DNA of 6,394 nt, taken from positions 1 to 6,394 of the forward strand of contig JAFYRH010000206.1 of NCBI GenBank assembly GCA_017559555.1, in the 5' to 3' direction. The notes beneath the pieces were generated by a model that worked only from the letters and a program-made list of their open reading frames with translations, did no database searches and had not been told where the DNA came from. Below, piece by piece: positions 1-6,258 of this stretch; the first letter of the stretch is position 1, and the number at the start of each line of letters is the position of its first letter. The stretch comes from Clostridia bacterium (GTDB taxonomy: Bacteria; Bacillota; Clostridia; Oscillospirales; CAG-272). The translations under genes and the position numbers were made by a program.

Positions 1-1111
1 ATTCATCATCGACATAGCGAATTTTGTTTGCAATTTCGGAGACATCTCTGTGCCAAAATTCGATGATATAATTATCGCTTGAAATACGCTCCATTGTCAT
101 CATCTGTCTAGTGACTCCCTCTTCAGCAGCAAAAACCGCTGCTTCGCCAAGCATAACTGATTCAGTCAAATCGGTTTTTGATGCCAAATGCGCTGCACAA
201 CGTTGCGGTAAATTGAGTTCGATTGAACGAACCTTACAACCGATTTCAGCCTTGATAGCAAGTTCAAGTGCCTTGCCTGTGCCTGCAAGATAAGCATGAC
301 CAAAGGCATCCTTAACACCTGTTTGAGTACCTTCGCCAACATAATGTCCGTCAGCAAAACGAATCCCCTCCGAAACCGCTACAACCACATTAGGATGCTT
401 GGCGAGTGCTGCACGAACATCTCGGAAGAAGGTTTGCATATCAAATGCTCTTTCCGGCAGATAAACGAGATCGGGCTCAATTCCGTTAACAACACGTCCA
501 ATAGCAGAAGAAGCTGTAAGCCAACCTGCATCGCGCCCCATGATTTCAATAATGGTAACGGCAGGAACTTGATAAACTGCACAATCGCGAATGATTTCTT
601 GTGTAGTGACCGCAATATATTTTGCGGCAGAGCCAAATCCGGGAGTATGGTCAGTACCAACAAGGTCATTATCAATGGTCTTCGGAACACCGAGAATTAC
701 CATTTCATAGTCATGTGCTTTGGTGTATTCCGAAAGTTTGGCAACTGTATCCATAGAGTCGTTGCCACCAATGTAGAAGAAATAGCGAATATCGTATTTC
801 TTAAAAATCGCAATCATTTCTTCGTAAAAAGCATCATTTTCGCCCATTTTGGGAAGCTTTTTACGGCAAGAACCGAGAGCAGCTGCAGGGGTATTCTCTA
901 ACAGTTCGAGCTTTTTTTCACCGTCAAAATAAGCAGAAAGGTCTATCAAATTCTCTTTCATCAAGCCCTCAACGCCATTACGCATACCGTAAAGTTTTTT
1001 GATACAAGTGCTTTTCTTTACACCGCGAATAACACCGGAAAGAGTTGCGTTAATAGCCGCGGTAGGTCCGCCGCTTTGTCCTACGACTGCATTGCCAAAA
1101 AGTTGTTTCAT
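1..1111 (-). CDS. 6-phosphofructokinase, probably pyrophosphate-dependent (C-terminus cut by window edge)
   Basis: This enzyme phosphorylates fructose 6-phosphate to fructose 1,6-bisphosphate in cytoplasmic glycolysis. I translated 370 codons from the ATG at 1111; the reading frame is still open at base 1, so the last few dozen residues are missing. The nucleotide-binding N-terminus GQSGGPTAAIN (residues 11-21), GGNDSMDT (115-122), PKTIDND (143-149, with the catalytic Asp147), MGRDAGW (191-197, substrate contacts) and SEG (248-250) are all present. In ATP-dependent bacterial enzymes the residues matching Asp118 and Lys144 are both glycine (Gly104 and Gly124 of E. coli PfkA). Asp plus Lys at these places is the known signature of pyrophosphate-dependent enzymes, in which the reaction is reversible. 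The phosphoryl donor is therefore inferred from two residues. A CGGAG ribosome site lies 10 nt before the ATG, and a strong promoter precedes it. The neighbour sigK is divergent and gives no functional link. Confidence 0.93.
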   Translation of the reverse strand, partial: MKQLFGNAVVGQSGGPTAAINATLSGVIRGVKKSTCIKKLYGMRNGVEGLMKENLIDLSAYFDGEKKLELLENTPAAALGSCRKKLPKMGENDAFYEEMIAIFKKYDIRYFFYIGGNDSMDTVAKLSEYTKAHDYEMVILGVPKTIDNDLVGTDHTPGFGSAAKYIAVTTQEIIRDCAVYQVPAVTIIEIMGRDAGWLTASSAIGRVVNGIEPDLVYLPERAFDMQTFFRDVRAALAKHPNVVVAVSEGIRFADGHYVGEGTQTGVKDAFGHAYLAGTGKALELAIKAEIGCKVRSIELNLPQRCAAHLASKTDLTESVMLGEAAVFAAEEGVTRQMMTMERISSDNYIIEFWHRDVSEIANKIRYVDDE

Positions 1112-1144
1112 ATGTTTTGGTCTCCGTTTCTGATTTCTGCCTTA

Positions 1145-1173
1145 AGTATATCACACATGCGCGCACGTGTCAA
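1145..1173 (-). promoter_or_regulatory. Sigma-A promoter of the phosphofructokinase gene
   Basis: Read on the minus strand, a perfect -35 box TTGACA (1168-1173) is separated by exactly 17 nt from a -10 box TATACT (1145-1150), which is also preceded by the extended -10 dinucleotide TG one base upstream. Transcription would start near 1138, leaving a leader of roughly 27 nt with the CGGAG ribosome site at 1122-1126. This is close to consensus and predicts strong vegetative expression, as expected for glycolysis. The spacer is unusual: it carries an imperfect palindrome, described separately. Confidence 0.85.
1153..1170. repeat. Imperfect palindrome / alternating pyrimidine-purine tract inside promoter spacer
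   Basis: The 18 bases ACACATGCGCGCACGTGT form a 9+9 inverted repeat with a single A:C mismatch (fifth base from each end). They also belong to a 19-nt run (1152-1170) in which pyrimidines and purines alternate without a break, the pattern known to favour Z-DNA under negative supercoiling. The element fills the spacer and the outer half of the -35 box of the phosphofructokinase promoter. It could be a repressor operator or simply a G+C-rich spacer; no known regulator motif was recognised. Confidence 0.5.
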
Positions 1174-1212
1174 CAAGAAAAGAGACGTACAAGCAAAAAA
1201 ATTCAAAAGCAG

Positions 1213-1242
1213 CATATATTGGTGCAGAACACATTTTGGAGG
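1213..1242 (+). promoter_or_regulatory. Possible sigK promoter -10 element and ribosome binding site
   Basis: CATATATT at 1213-1220 resembles the -10 element of sporulation sigma factors E and K (CATAnnnT) and also contains TATATT, a five-of-six match to the sigma-A -10. I could not find a matching -35 element at the right distance for any of these, so the promoter class is open. The ribosome binding site GGAGG at 1238-1242, seven bases before the ATG at 1250, is clear and decides the start codon of the sigma factor gene. Confidence 0.4.
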
Positions 1243-1249
1243 TAGAGTT

Positions 1250-1930
1250 ATGTTTACAACCCTTTTTTCTTGTATTACGCGTATTTTGCACCTTGTTCTC
1301 GGCATCAATACTCCGCAAACCTTTCCACCAACGCTCTCCGACGAAGAAGAACGCACCTGCTTTCTCGCAGCAGAATCGGGAGACGAAAACGCACGTCAAA
1401 AGCTCATTTTGCACAACCTGCGACTTGTCTCACACATCGTGCGCAAATATTATTCGGGCGCAAAATCACAAGAGGATCTCGTTTCAATAGGAACAATCGG
1501 ATTGATTAAGGCAGTAGATTCGTTCAACGTCCATTTGGGAGCAAAATTCGCCACCTATGCCGCAAAATGTATTCAAAATGAAATTTTGATGTATTTTCGT
1601 TCGCAAAAAAAGCTTGCCTCTGAAATTTCCATCAACGAAACAATTGACGTCGACCGCGACGGCAATCCACTCACTTATATCGATGTAGTCTGCTGTGAAG
1701 AAGATATTTCTGAGGAAATTGACCGTAAAATCACCACCGAAAAAATGCTTGTTTACGTAGAAAAGCTACTCTCTCCTCGCGAGAGACAAATTATTATGAT
1801 GCGATATGGTCTTGGCGGCATAAAAGCACAAACCCAGCGCGAAATTGCACAATCTTTGGGAATTTCACGCTCTTATGTTTCCAGAATTGAAAAGTCTGCT
1901 TTGAGTACTCTGCGTGAGGCATTAAAGTAA
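1250..1930 (+). CDS. sigK: Sporulation sigma factor, SigK type
   Basis: A sigma-70 family RNA polymerase subunit of 226 residues, resembling sigma-K, which directs late mother-cell transcription (coat and cortex genes) during endospore formation. Visible parts: a hydrophobic N-terminal segment (residues 1-20, MFTTLFSCITRILHLVLGIN) matching the pro-sequence that keeps sigma-K inactive at the membrane until SpoIVFB-type cleavage; region 2.1 with HNLRLVSHIVRKY (55-67); region 2.2 DLVSIGTIGLIKAVDSF (76-92); regions 2.3-2.4 with ATYAAKCIQNEILMYFRS (101-118); and a region 4.2 helix-turn-helix TQREIAQSLGISRSYVSRIEK (from 195). ISRSYVSRIEK matches B. subtilis sigma-K better than sigma-E, which reads ISQSYISRLEK. 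The start at 1250 is chosen from GGAGG seven bases upstream; the same frame opens at 1076 but lacks a ribosome site and overlaps the neighbouring gene. The gene is continuous, unlike B. subtilis, where the skin element splits it. The main alternative is SigE. Confidence 0.88.
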   Translation: MFTTLFSCITRILHLVLGINTPQTFPPTLSDEEERTCFLAAESGDENARQKLILHNLRLVSHIVRKYYSGAKSQEDLVSIGTIGLIKAVDSFNVHLGAKFATYAAKCIQNEILMYFRSQKKLASEISINETIDVDRDGNPLTYIDVVCCEEDISEEIDRKITTEKMLVYVEKLLSPRERQIIMMRYGLGGIKAQTQREIAQSLGISRSYVSRIEKSALSTLREALK

Positions 1931-1963
1931 ACAAATCCCCACGGCAACACCGTGGGGATTTGT
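1931..1963. terminator. Shared terminator hairpin between convergent sigK and lipoprotein genes
   Basis: A perfect 14-bp stem (1931-1944 with 1950-1963; core CCCCACGG/CCGTGGGG) closes a 5-nt loop, CAACA. It begins one base after the sigK stop codon and ends three bases before the stop of the convergent minus-strand gene. Read on the minus strand the stem is followed by TTACTTTAAT after its own TTTGT end, a better U-rich tail than the plus-strand AATCTAGTC, although the plus-strand stem also ends in ATTTGT. It therefore most likely terminates the minus-strand transcript and probably works both ways. Confidence 0.85.
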
Positions 1964-1966
1964 AAT

Positions 1967-2974
1967 CTAGTCATTTTGTTCTTCGTAGTAGAGGTAAGTA
2001 GGCAAATAAGAGGTATCCTCTTTTGCGGCAGTGGGATTGGTATTGGCATCGGGATTCATTTGCGTTGTAAATGTCAAGGTTTTGCCATCATCACTTCTGC
2101 AAACAATGTGCCCTTGCATATCGGTGCGATAAAGTTTAACATCAGCATCACGATAACGCGAAAGAACACTTTCGTGCGGATGTCCGTACTCGTTATTACG
2201 TCCGCAGGAAATGACACCGTATGTAGGCTGAACTGCTCTTAAAAATTGATACCAACTGGAAGAATAACTGCCGTGGTGACCAACTTTAATAACGTCGGCT
2301 TTCAGATTAACACCGGTTTTGATAAGCTCCAATTCAGCTTCTCCTTCCATATCTCCCGCAAAGAGGAATGCAAGGTCTCCGTACTCAATGCGAAGAACAA
2401 TAGAGGTATTGTTAATATCCTCGTAGTCTGTACGCAAGGGTCCCAAAACAGTTACTCTTGCCGCGCCAAGATAGAATTGCTCTCCGATTTCGGGAACGAT
2501 TACTTGGTTGCGCTTGGTATAATGGACATAGTTGAGGAATCTGTTAAAACCACTAACGTCTGTTACATTAAACGGAGAGTATACAGTATCAATTGTTACA
2601 TGGCTCAAAACGCTTGTAAAAGCACCGTAGTGGTCGGAATGTGGATGAGTCGCAATCACATAATTCAAGTGCGTTACGTTGTATTGCTCTAAATAATCAA
2701 TGATGATATCGTCATCGTCGGGGTTTCCTGCATCAATCAGCATTGTAAAGCCATCGCAAATAACAAGAGCAGAATCTGCTTGTCCAACGTCAATGAAATG
2801 TGCTTCAAAATAAGATCCCGGGGCAGGCGGTTGTAACTCCTCTTGCTGCTCGGTTGTCGATTCAGAAGTACTTTCTGTCAAAAGATCATTTAAAAATTGC
2901 GAAACGTCGCAAGAGGTAAAACTAAAAAGCAGTAAGAGAACGGCTAAAAGCGAGGCTAAAATACGCTTAATCAT
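1967..2974 (-). CDS. Secreted metallo-beta-lactamase-fold lipoprotein, ComEC C-terminal-like
   Basis: A predicted surface lipoprotein of 335 residues. It begins with a basic, leucine-rich signal peptide (MIKRILASLLAVLLLL) ending in a lipobox FTSC, so Cys22 would be lipidated after cleavage. A Ser/Thr/Glu/Pro-rich linker (33-52) leads to a metallo-beta-lactamase domain: FIDVGQADS (60-68), LIDAG (79-83), the metal-binding THPHSDH (109-115), AGDME (206-210, a likely bridging Asp208) and KVGHHGS (230-236). This set is typical of the ComEC/Rec2 C-terminal domain, here without the ComEC membrane channel. Related domains hydrolyse phosphodiesters or nucleic acids, so an extracytoplasmic nuclease or phosphodiesterase is possible, but the substrate is unknown. 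AAGGG at 2984-2988 lies nine bases before the ATG at 2974; an in-frame ATG at 3010 would overlap prfC and put hydrophilic residues before the signal peptide. It follows prfC by 25 nt with no promoter or terminator seen between. Confidence 0.9.
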   Translation of the reverse strand: MIKRILASLLAVLLLLFSFTSCDVSQFLNDLLTESTSESTTEQQEELQPPAPGSYFEAHFIDVGQADSALVICDGFTMLIDAGNPDDDDIIIDYLEQYNVTHLNYVIATHPHSDHYGAFTSVLSHVTIDTVYSPFNVTDVSGFNRFLNYVHYTKRNQVIVPEIGEQFYLGAARVTVLGPLRTDYEDINNTSIVLRIEYGDLAFLFAGDMEGEAELELIKTGVNLKADVIKVGHHGSYSSSWYQFLRAVQPTYGVISCGRNNEYGHPHESVLSRYRDADVKLYRTDMQGHIVCRSDDGKTLTFTTQMNPDANTNPTAAKEDTSYLPTYLYYEEQND

Positions 2975-2999
2975 AGTATTTTTCCCTTTCGTAATTGAT

Positions 3000-4583
3000 T
3001 TATGAACCAAACTCTACGAGTTCAAGTCCTTCGTTATTTTCCAGTGTGTGTCTGATGTGCCACTCACTGTTAAAGAGCAAGAAGTCGTTGCCACGGAAGT
3101 CTTGTACCCATTTTACGTCAAACAAACGCAGTTTTTTGGGATCAAAGCCGTTTGCAATGCGGCGAATATATTGATAGGATTGTCCGTATTGGCGATACGT
3201 AACACCGTATTCGGCTTTCATACGCGATTCAAGAACGTCATATTGCAGCATACCTACAACGCCGACGTATACACGCTCCAAGCCTCCGCCCGGCTCAATA
3301 AAGATTTGAATAGCACCCTCTTGTGCAATCTGGTTCATTCCCTTTGCAAACTGCTTACGCTTCATACTGTCGATCTGTTCGACCATTGCAAAGCATTCGG
3401 GAGCGAATGTGGGGATTCCCTCAAATTGCACCTTGTTGCTCTTATCACAAACGGTGTCACCAATGCTAAAGATGCCCGGATCAAACACACCAATAATGTC
3501 GCCGGCATAAGCTTCTTCAATGATGGAACGTTCCTGCGCCATCATTTGTTGGGGTTGCGAAAGGCGGAGTGCTTTGTCGCCTTGCACGTGGAAATATTCC
3601 TTTTCAGACTCGAATTTACCCGAAACAATGCGCATAAAAGCAATACGGTCGCGGTGAGCCTTGTTCATGTTTGCTTGAATTTTGAAAACAAATGCCGAGA
3701 AGGTTTCCTCAAAAGGTTGAACCTCGCTATCCCCTGCTTTGCGCGCAAGAGGTGCTGTGGTCATTTTGAGGAAGTGCTCAAGGAAGAACTCAACACCAAA
3801 GTTGTTGAGCGCGGAACCGAAGAACACAGGGCTGAGCTTGCCGCAACGAACGGCATCAATATCGAAATCAAAGCAAGCTCCGTCAAGAAGCTCGACTTGC
3901 TCAACGAGTTCTTCGCGAGCATAAGAACCGATCAACTCGTCAAGACGTGCAGTATCGGTAATATCGCAAGGGATAGATGCAAGTCTGTCGCGACCGCGGT
4001 GAGAATCGCCAAAGGCGAGAATTCTGCGGCCGTCGCGGTCATATACGCCCTTAAATCCTACGCCACAGCCAATGGGCCAGTTCATGGGATAAGTGCCAAT
4101 GCCAAATTCCTTTTCGAGCTCGTCGATGAGATCAAAGGGATCGCGTGCCTCGTGGTCAAGCTTGTTGATGAAAGTGAAGATCGGGATGTGGCGCATAGCG
4201 CAAACCTTAAAGAGCTTGCGCGTTTGGGGCTCGATACCCTTTGCAGCATCAATAACCATAACAGCACTGTCCGCAGCCATCAAGGTGCGGTAGGTGTCCT
4301 CGGAGAAGTCTTGGTGTCCGGGGGTGTCAAGGATGTTGATGCAATAACCATCGTATTCAAATTGCATAACCGACGAGGTGATAGAAATACCTCTTTTCTT
4401 TTCCATTTCCATCCAGTCGGAAACGGCGTGGCGGTCGGATGCCTTACCCTTAACCGAGCCTGCGGTTTGAATAGCACCGCCGTAAAGCAAAAACTTTTCG
4501 GTCAGCGTAGTTTTACCCGCGTCAGGGTGAGAAATGATAGCAAACGTGCGTCGGCGATTGATTTCTTGTTGCAACTTGCTCAT
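3000..4583 (-). CDS. prfC: Peptide chain release factor 3
   Basis: A 527-residue translational GTPase that drives release of RF1 and RF2 from the ribosome after peptide release; the length is close to that of E. coli RF3 (529). All G-domain motifs are visible: the P-loop SHPDAGKTT (18-26), the switch I region around EMEKKRGISITSS (59-71), DTPGHQDF (86-93) and NKLD (140-143). Segments such as ISHPDAGKTTLTEKFLLYGG at the start and WPIGCG further on are characteristic of RF3 and separate it from EF-G, which also has a longer C-terminus. The start at 4583 gives the usual RF3 N-terminus. Its ribosome site AGAGG (4596-4600) is 12 nt away, somewhat distant, which could mean moderate initiation. It is probably the first gene of a two-gene transcript with the lipoprotein downstream. 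RF3 is absent from many bacteria and normally dispensable. Identification is firm. Confidence 0.97.
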   Translation of the reverse strand: MSKLQQEINRRRTFAIISHPDAGKTTLTEKFLLYGGAIQTAGSVKGKASDRHAVSDWMEMEKKRGISITSSVMQFEYDGYCINILDTPGHQDFSEDTYRTLMAADSAVMVIDAAKGIEPQTRKLFKVCAMRHIPIFTFINKLDHEARDPFDLIDELEKEFGIGTYPMNWPIGCGVGFKGVYDRDGRRILAFGDSHRGRDRLASIPCDITDTARLDELIGSYAREELVEQVELLDGACFDFDIDAVRCGKLSPVFFGSALNNFGVEFFLEHFLKMTTAPLARKAGDSEVQPFEETFSAFVFKIQANMNKAHRDRIAFMRIVSGKFESEKEYFHVQGDKALRLSQPQQMMAQERSIIEEAYAGDIIGVFDPGIFSIGDTVCDKSNKVQFEGIPTFAPECFAMVEQIDSMKRKQFAKGMNQIAQEGAIQIFIEPGGGLERVYVGVVGMLQYDVLESRMKAEYGVTYRQYGQSYQYIRRIANGFDPKKLRLFDVKWVQDFRGNDFLLFNSEWHIRHTLENNEGLELVEFGS

Positions 4584-4626
4584 TGTTTTGTGTAACCTCT
4601 TTGTCCTAAATCATTTTAACTTTATT

Positions 4627-4655
4627 ATTATAACATAGGTGGGAGAAAATTACAA
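4627..4655 (-). promoter_or_regulatory. Sigma-A promoter of prfC
   Basis: Read on the minus strand, TTGTAA (4650-4655, four of six matches to TTGACA) is followed after exactly 17 nt by a perfect -10 box TATAAT (4627-4632). Transcription would begin near 4620, about 37 nt before the prfC ATG. The -35 box overlaps one arm of the inverted repeat at 4653-4674, which could allow regulation. The downstream lipoprotein gene probably depends on this promoter. Confidence 0.8.
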
Positions 4656-4674
4656 GAGTTTTTTGCAACTCTTG
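4653..4674. repeat. Perfect 8-bp inverted repeat overlapping the prfC -35 box
   Basis: CAAGAGTT (4653-4660) and AACTCTTG (4667-4674) are perfect reverse complements separated by TTTTGC. On the minus strand the second arm enters the -35 box TTGTAA of prfC. The position suits an operator for a dimeric repressor. A second reading is an additional weak terminator for the upstream gene, because on the minus strand it is followed by TAATTTTCTC, although the stem is A+T-rich. The sequence does not decide between these. Confidence 0.5.
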
Positions 4675-4686
4675 CAAATAAAACTT

Positions 4687-4708
4687 GGGCGACAGAAAAC
4701 TGACGCCC
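4687..4708 (-). terminator. Rho-independent terminator of the MutS-like gene
   Basis: On the minus strand GGGCG-T-CAG pairs with CTG-T-CGCCC around a TTTT loop: a five-pair G+C stem, one T:T mismatch, then three pairs. It is followed by AAGTTTTATTT. It lies about 30 nt after the stop codon of the MutS-like gene and before the prfC promoter, so it separates the two transcription units. The plus-strand reading also ends in TGTTTTG, but no plus-strand gene arrives there. Confidence 0.78.
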
Positions 4709-4737
4709 TGTTTTGAACATTTTCATTTTATGGAGTT

Positions 4738-6240
4738 TTATAGCAATCCGTATTTTTTAGCAATTCCCTGTGCATAGCTGTTAGCTTCAGCCTTGCCTTT
4801 TTGAATGAAATAAACGCGATTTTCGCCGTTGATGGTAGCGTGGAGATAATCCACACGATTGCCGCATTCAGCAATTTTCGGTTCGGTTTCGCAAAGCTGA
4901 TGGTAATGCGTGACGAAGATACATTTTGCACCGATTTTACAAAGCTCTGCGATAAAGTTGGCGGCAATCGGCACAGCTGCCGAGGATGAGGTTGAAGTAA
5001 AAGCTTCATCAATCAAAACAAGACTTTGGGCTGTTGCCCTTTTTAATATTTCGGAGAGAGTTATACATTCTTGTTCAAAACGCCCTGCCGAATTAGATGT
5101 CTTTTGCTTTTCTACCGATACCTTATAAATAGCATCACAAATAGGAAGCGATACTGATTTTGCGGGGACAGGCATACCAAGTTGAAAATAATACTGAGCC
5201 GCCCCCACTGAATTGAGAAACACCGTCTTGCCGCCACTGTTCGGTCCTGAAACGATATGGGTGCAAACGTCGCTCTCTAATCGAATGCTATTGGGCACGA
5301 TTTCCTTCTTCTCTTTTATACGGCAAAGCGTATCGTCGTATAGAGAAACAAAATCAAAGGTACGGTCAGTACTGATTTTTGGAAAGCACAACGGGATGTG
5401 TTTGTTTTGAAAAATCTTGATGCGAGCAATCGCACCTGCAACAAATGAAAGCGATGATTTCCACTTGACGTAGTTCAATATCTTTTTACGCGCATAACCG
5501 AGCAAACGGCTCCCGCAATGATGCAGTCCACTATCCACCACGCTCCCCAAGGCTTTGAGAACAGCATAGTTGATCTGTTGGTTCTCCTGAAAGGTGAGTT
5601 TTTTATCAATCGTAGTCAACGGAGCGATGCAATGAAAGTCATCCTTGGAAAAATCCAAGCGCAAAATGCGGTCAAGAAGGTCGTCCGATTTGAATTCTTC
5701 GTCATGTAAAGCAAGAATCCCTGCCTCTTTTGGCATAAACGTGGTATTGAGGTTGACACCAATGGTAATACTTCGGATGTAATTGAGCTTGCCTACATTC
5801 TTTTCATAATACGCTTTGATACGTTGGTATTCCTTTGATTCAAAGTCTTCTTTTGCCAACCTATACAAACATTTGACTGATTCCGACTTTACTCCCCCCA
5901 CAATGGGAGAAAGTGAGTTGTAAATGAAATCAACGAGATTGGTATAAACCATTGGAAAGAGAATGTTGCGTACGTGTTCTTCCCTATTGTTTGCTTTGAT
6001 GTGATAGGTTACGAGTGGTTCATACTCGGTCAGCTTTTCGGAAAATGCACACAAGAAATCAGCGAGCGCCTCGCTTTTGAGAATATCTGCAAAAAGTACC
6101 TGACGGTGCAAAATGGTTTCTTCGTTGAGAGATATATACTTTTTCGCATTATCAAAAAAGCCGTCTTTTTTTACAAGCTCTTCTCTTGCATCAAAGTCAT
6201 GAGTCTTCAAGTCCTCTTTATTCAAATACATAAAATCCAT
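4738..6240 (-). CDS. MutS-family ATPase without mismatch-recognition domain
   Basis: A 500-residue protein with a MutS-type ATPase at its C-terminal end: Walker A GPNSGGKT (332-339), the signature loop SNSAGRFEQE (382-391), Walker B SLVLIDEA (406-413) and the histidine switch THYHQL (444-449). The preceding part (about 90-300) is mostly helical-looking and corresponds to the lever and core region of MutS proteins. MutS itself is roughly 850 residues, so there is no room for the N-terminal mismatch-binding and connector domains; I also see no MutS2-like Smr nuclease domain. After Walker B, canonical MutS reads DEIGRGTST, whereas this protein reads DEAFTSTSS, a shortened and altered D-loop. It belongs with the short, poorly characterised MutS-related ATPases, whose role is unknown; DNA-structure binding by a dimer is only inferred. 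GGAGG (6245-6249) is four bases from the ATG at 6240. A second ATG at 6231 is less likely. No upstream promoter was found. Confidence 0.87.
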   Translation of the reverse strand: MDFMYLNKEDLKTHDFDAREELVKKDGFFDNAKKYISLNEETILHRQVLFADILKSEALADFLCAFSEKLTEYEPLVTYHIKANNREEHVRNILFPMVYTNLVDFIYNSLSPIVGGVKSESVKCLYRLAKEDFESKEYQRIKAYYEKNVGKLNYIRSITIGVNLNTTFMPKEAGILALHDEEFKSDDLLDRILRLDFSKDDFHCIAPLTTIDKKLTFQENQQINYAVLKALGSVVDSGLHHCGSRLLGYARKKILNYVKWKSSLSFVAGAIARIKIFQNKHIPLCFPKISTDRTFDFVSLYDDTLCRIKEKKEIVPNSIRLESDVCTHIVSGPNSGGKTVFLNSVGAAQYYFQLGMPVPAKSVSLPICDAIYKVSVEKQKTSNSAGRFEQECITLSEILKRATAQSLVLIDEAFTSTSSSAAVPIAANFIAELCKIGAKCIFVTHYHQLCETEPKIAECGNRVDYLHATINGENRVYFIQKGKAEANSYAQGIAKKYGLL

Positions 6241-6258
6241 AATGCCTCCAAAAAATGA

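Noticed and set aside
296..901. A 201-codon plus-strand open frame within the phosphofructokinase region
   Set aside because: The opposite strand encodes all the phosphofructokinase motifs without interruption; this frame has no recognisable product and is an antisense shadow.
1076..1249. N-terminal extension of the sigma factor to an ATG at 1076
   Set aside because: It would overlap the divergent phosphofructokinase start and its promoter and has no ribosome site, while GGAGG sits seven bases before the ATG at 1250, which gives a normal SigK N-terminus.
2021..2070. Repeated GGGATTGG/TATTGG-like triplet pattern suggesting a short tandem repeat
   Set aside because: It encodes the Asn/Ala/Asp-rich tail region of the lipoprotein (PDANTNPTAA), the units are neither constant in length nor in sequence, and it is better explained as low-complexity coding sequence.
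2975..3010. Earlier start of the lipoprotein at 3010
   Set aside because: It would overlap the end of prfC and add twelve hydrophilic residues ahead of a standard lipoprotein signal peptide; the ribosome site AAGGG fits the ATG at 2974.
3048..4595. A 515-codon open frame on the plus strand opposite prfC
   Set aside because: It lies wholly antisense to a confidently identified gene, its translation shows no recognisable motif or domain, and long antisense frames arise readily from codon bias in conserved genes. No ribosome site precedes it.
4584..4737. Riboswitch or structured leader before prfC
   Set aside because: The predicted leader is only about 37 nt. The hairpins in this interval are upstream of the predicted transcription start and are explained as a terminator and a possible operator.
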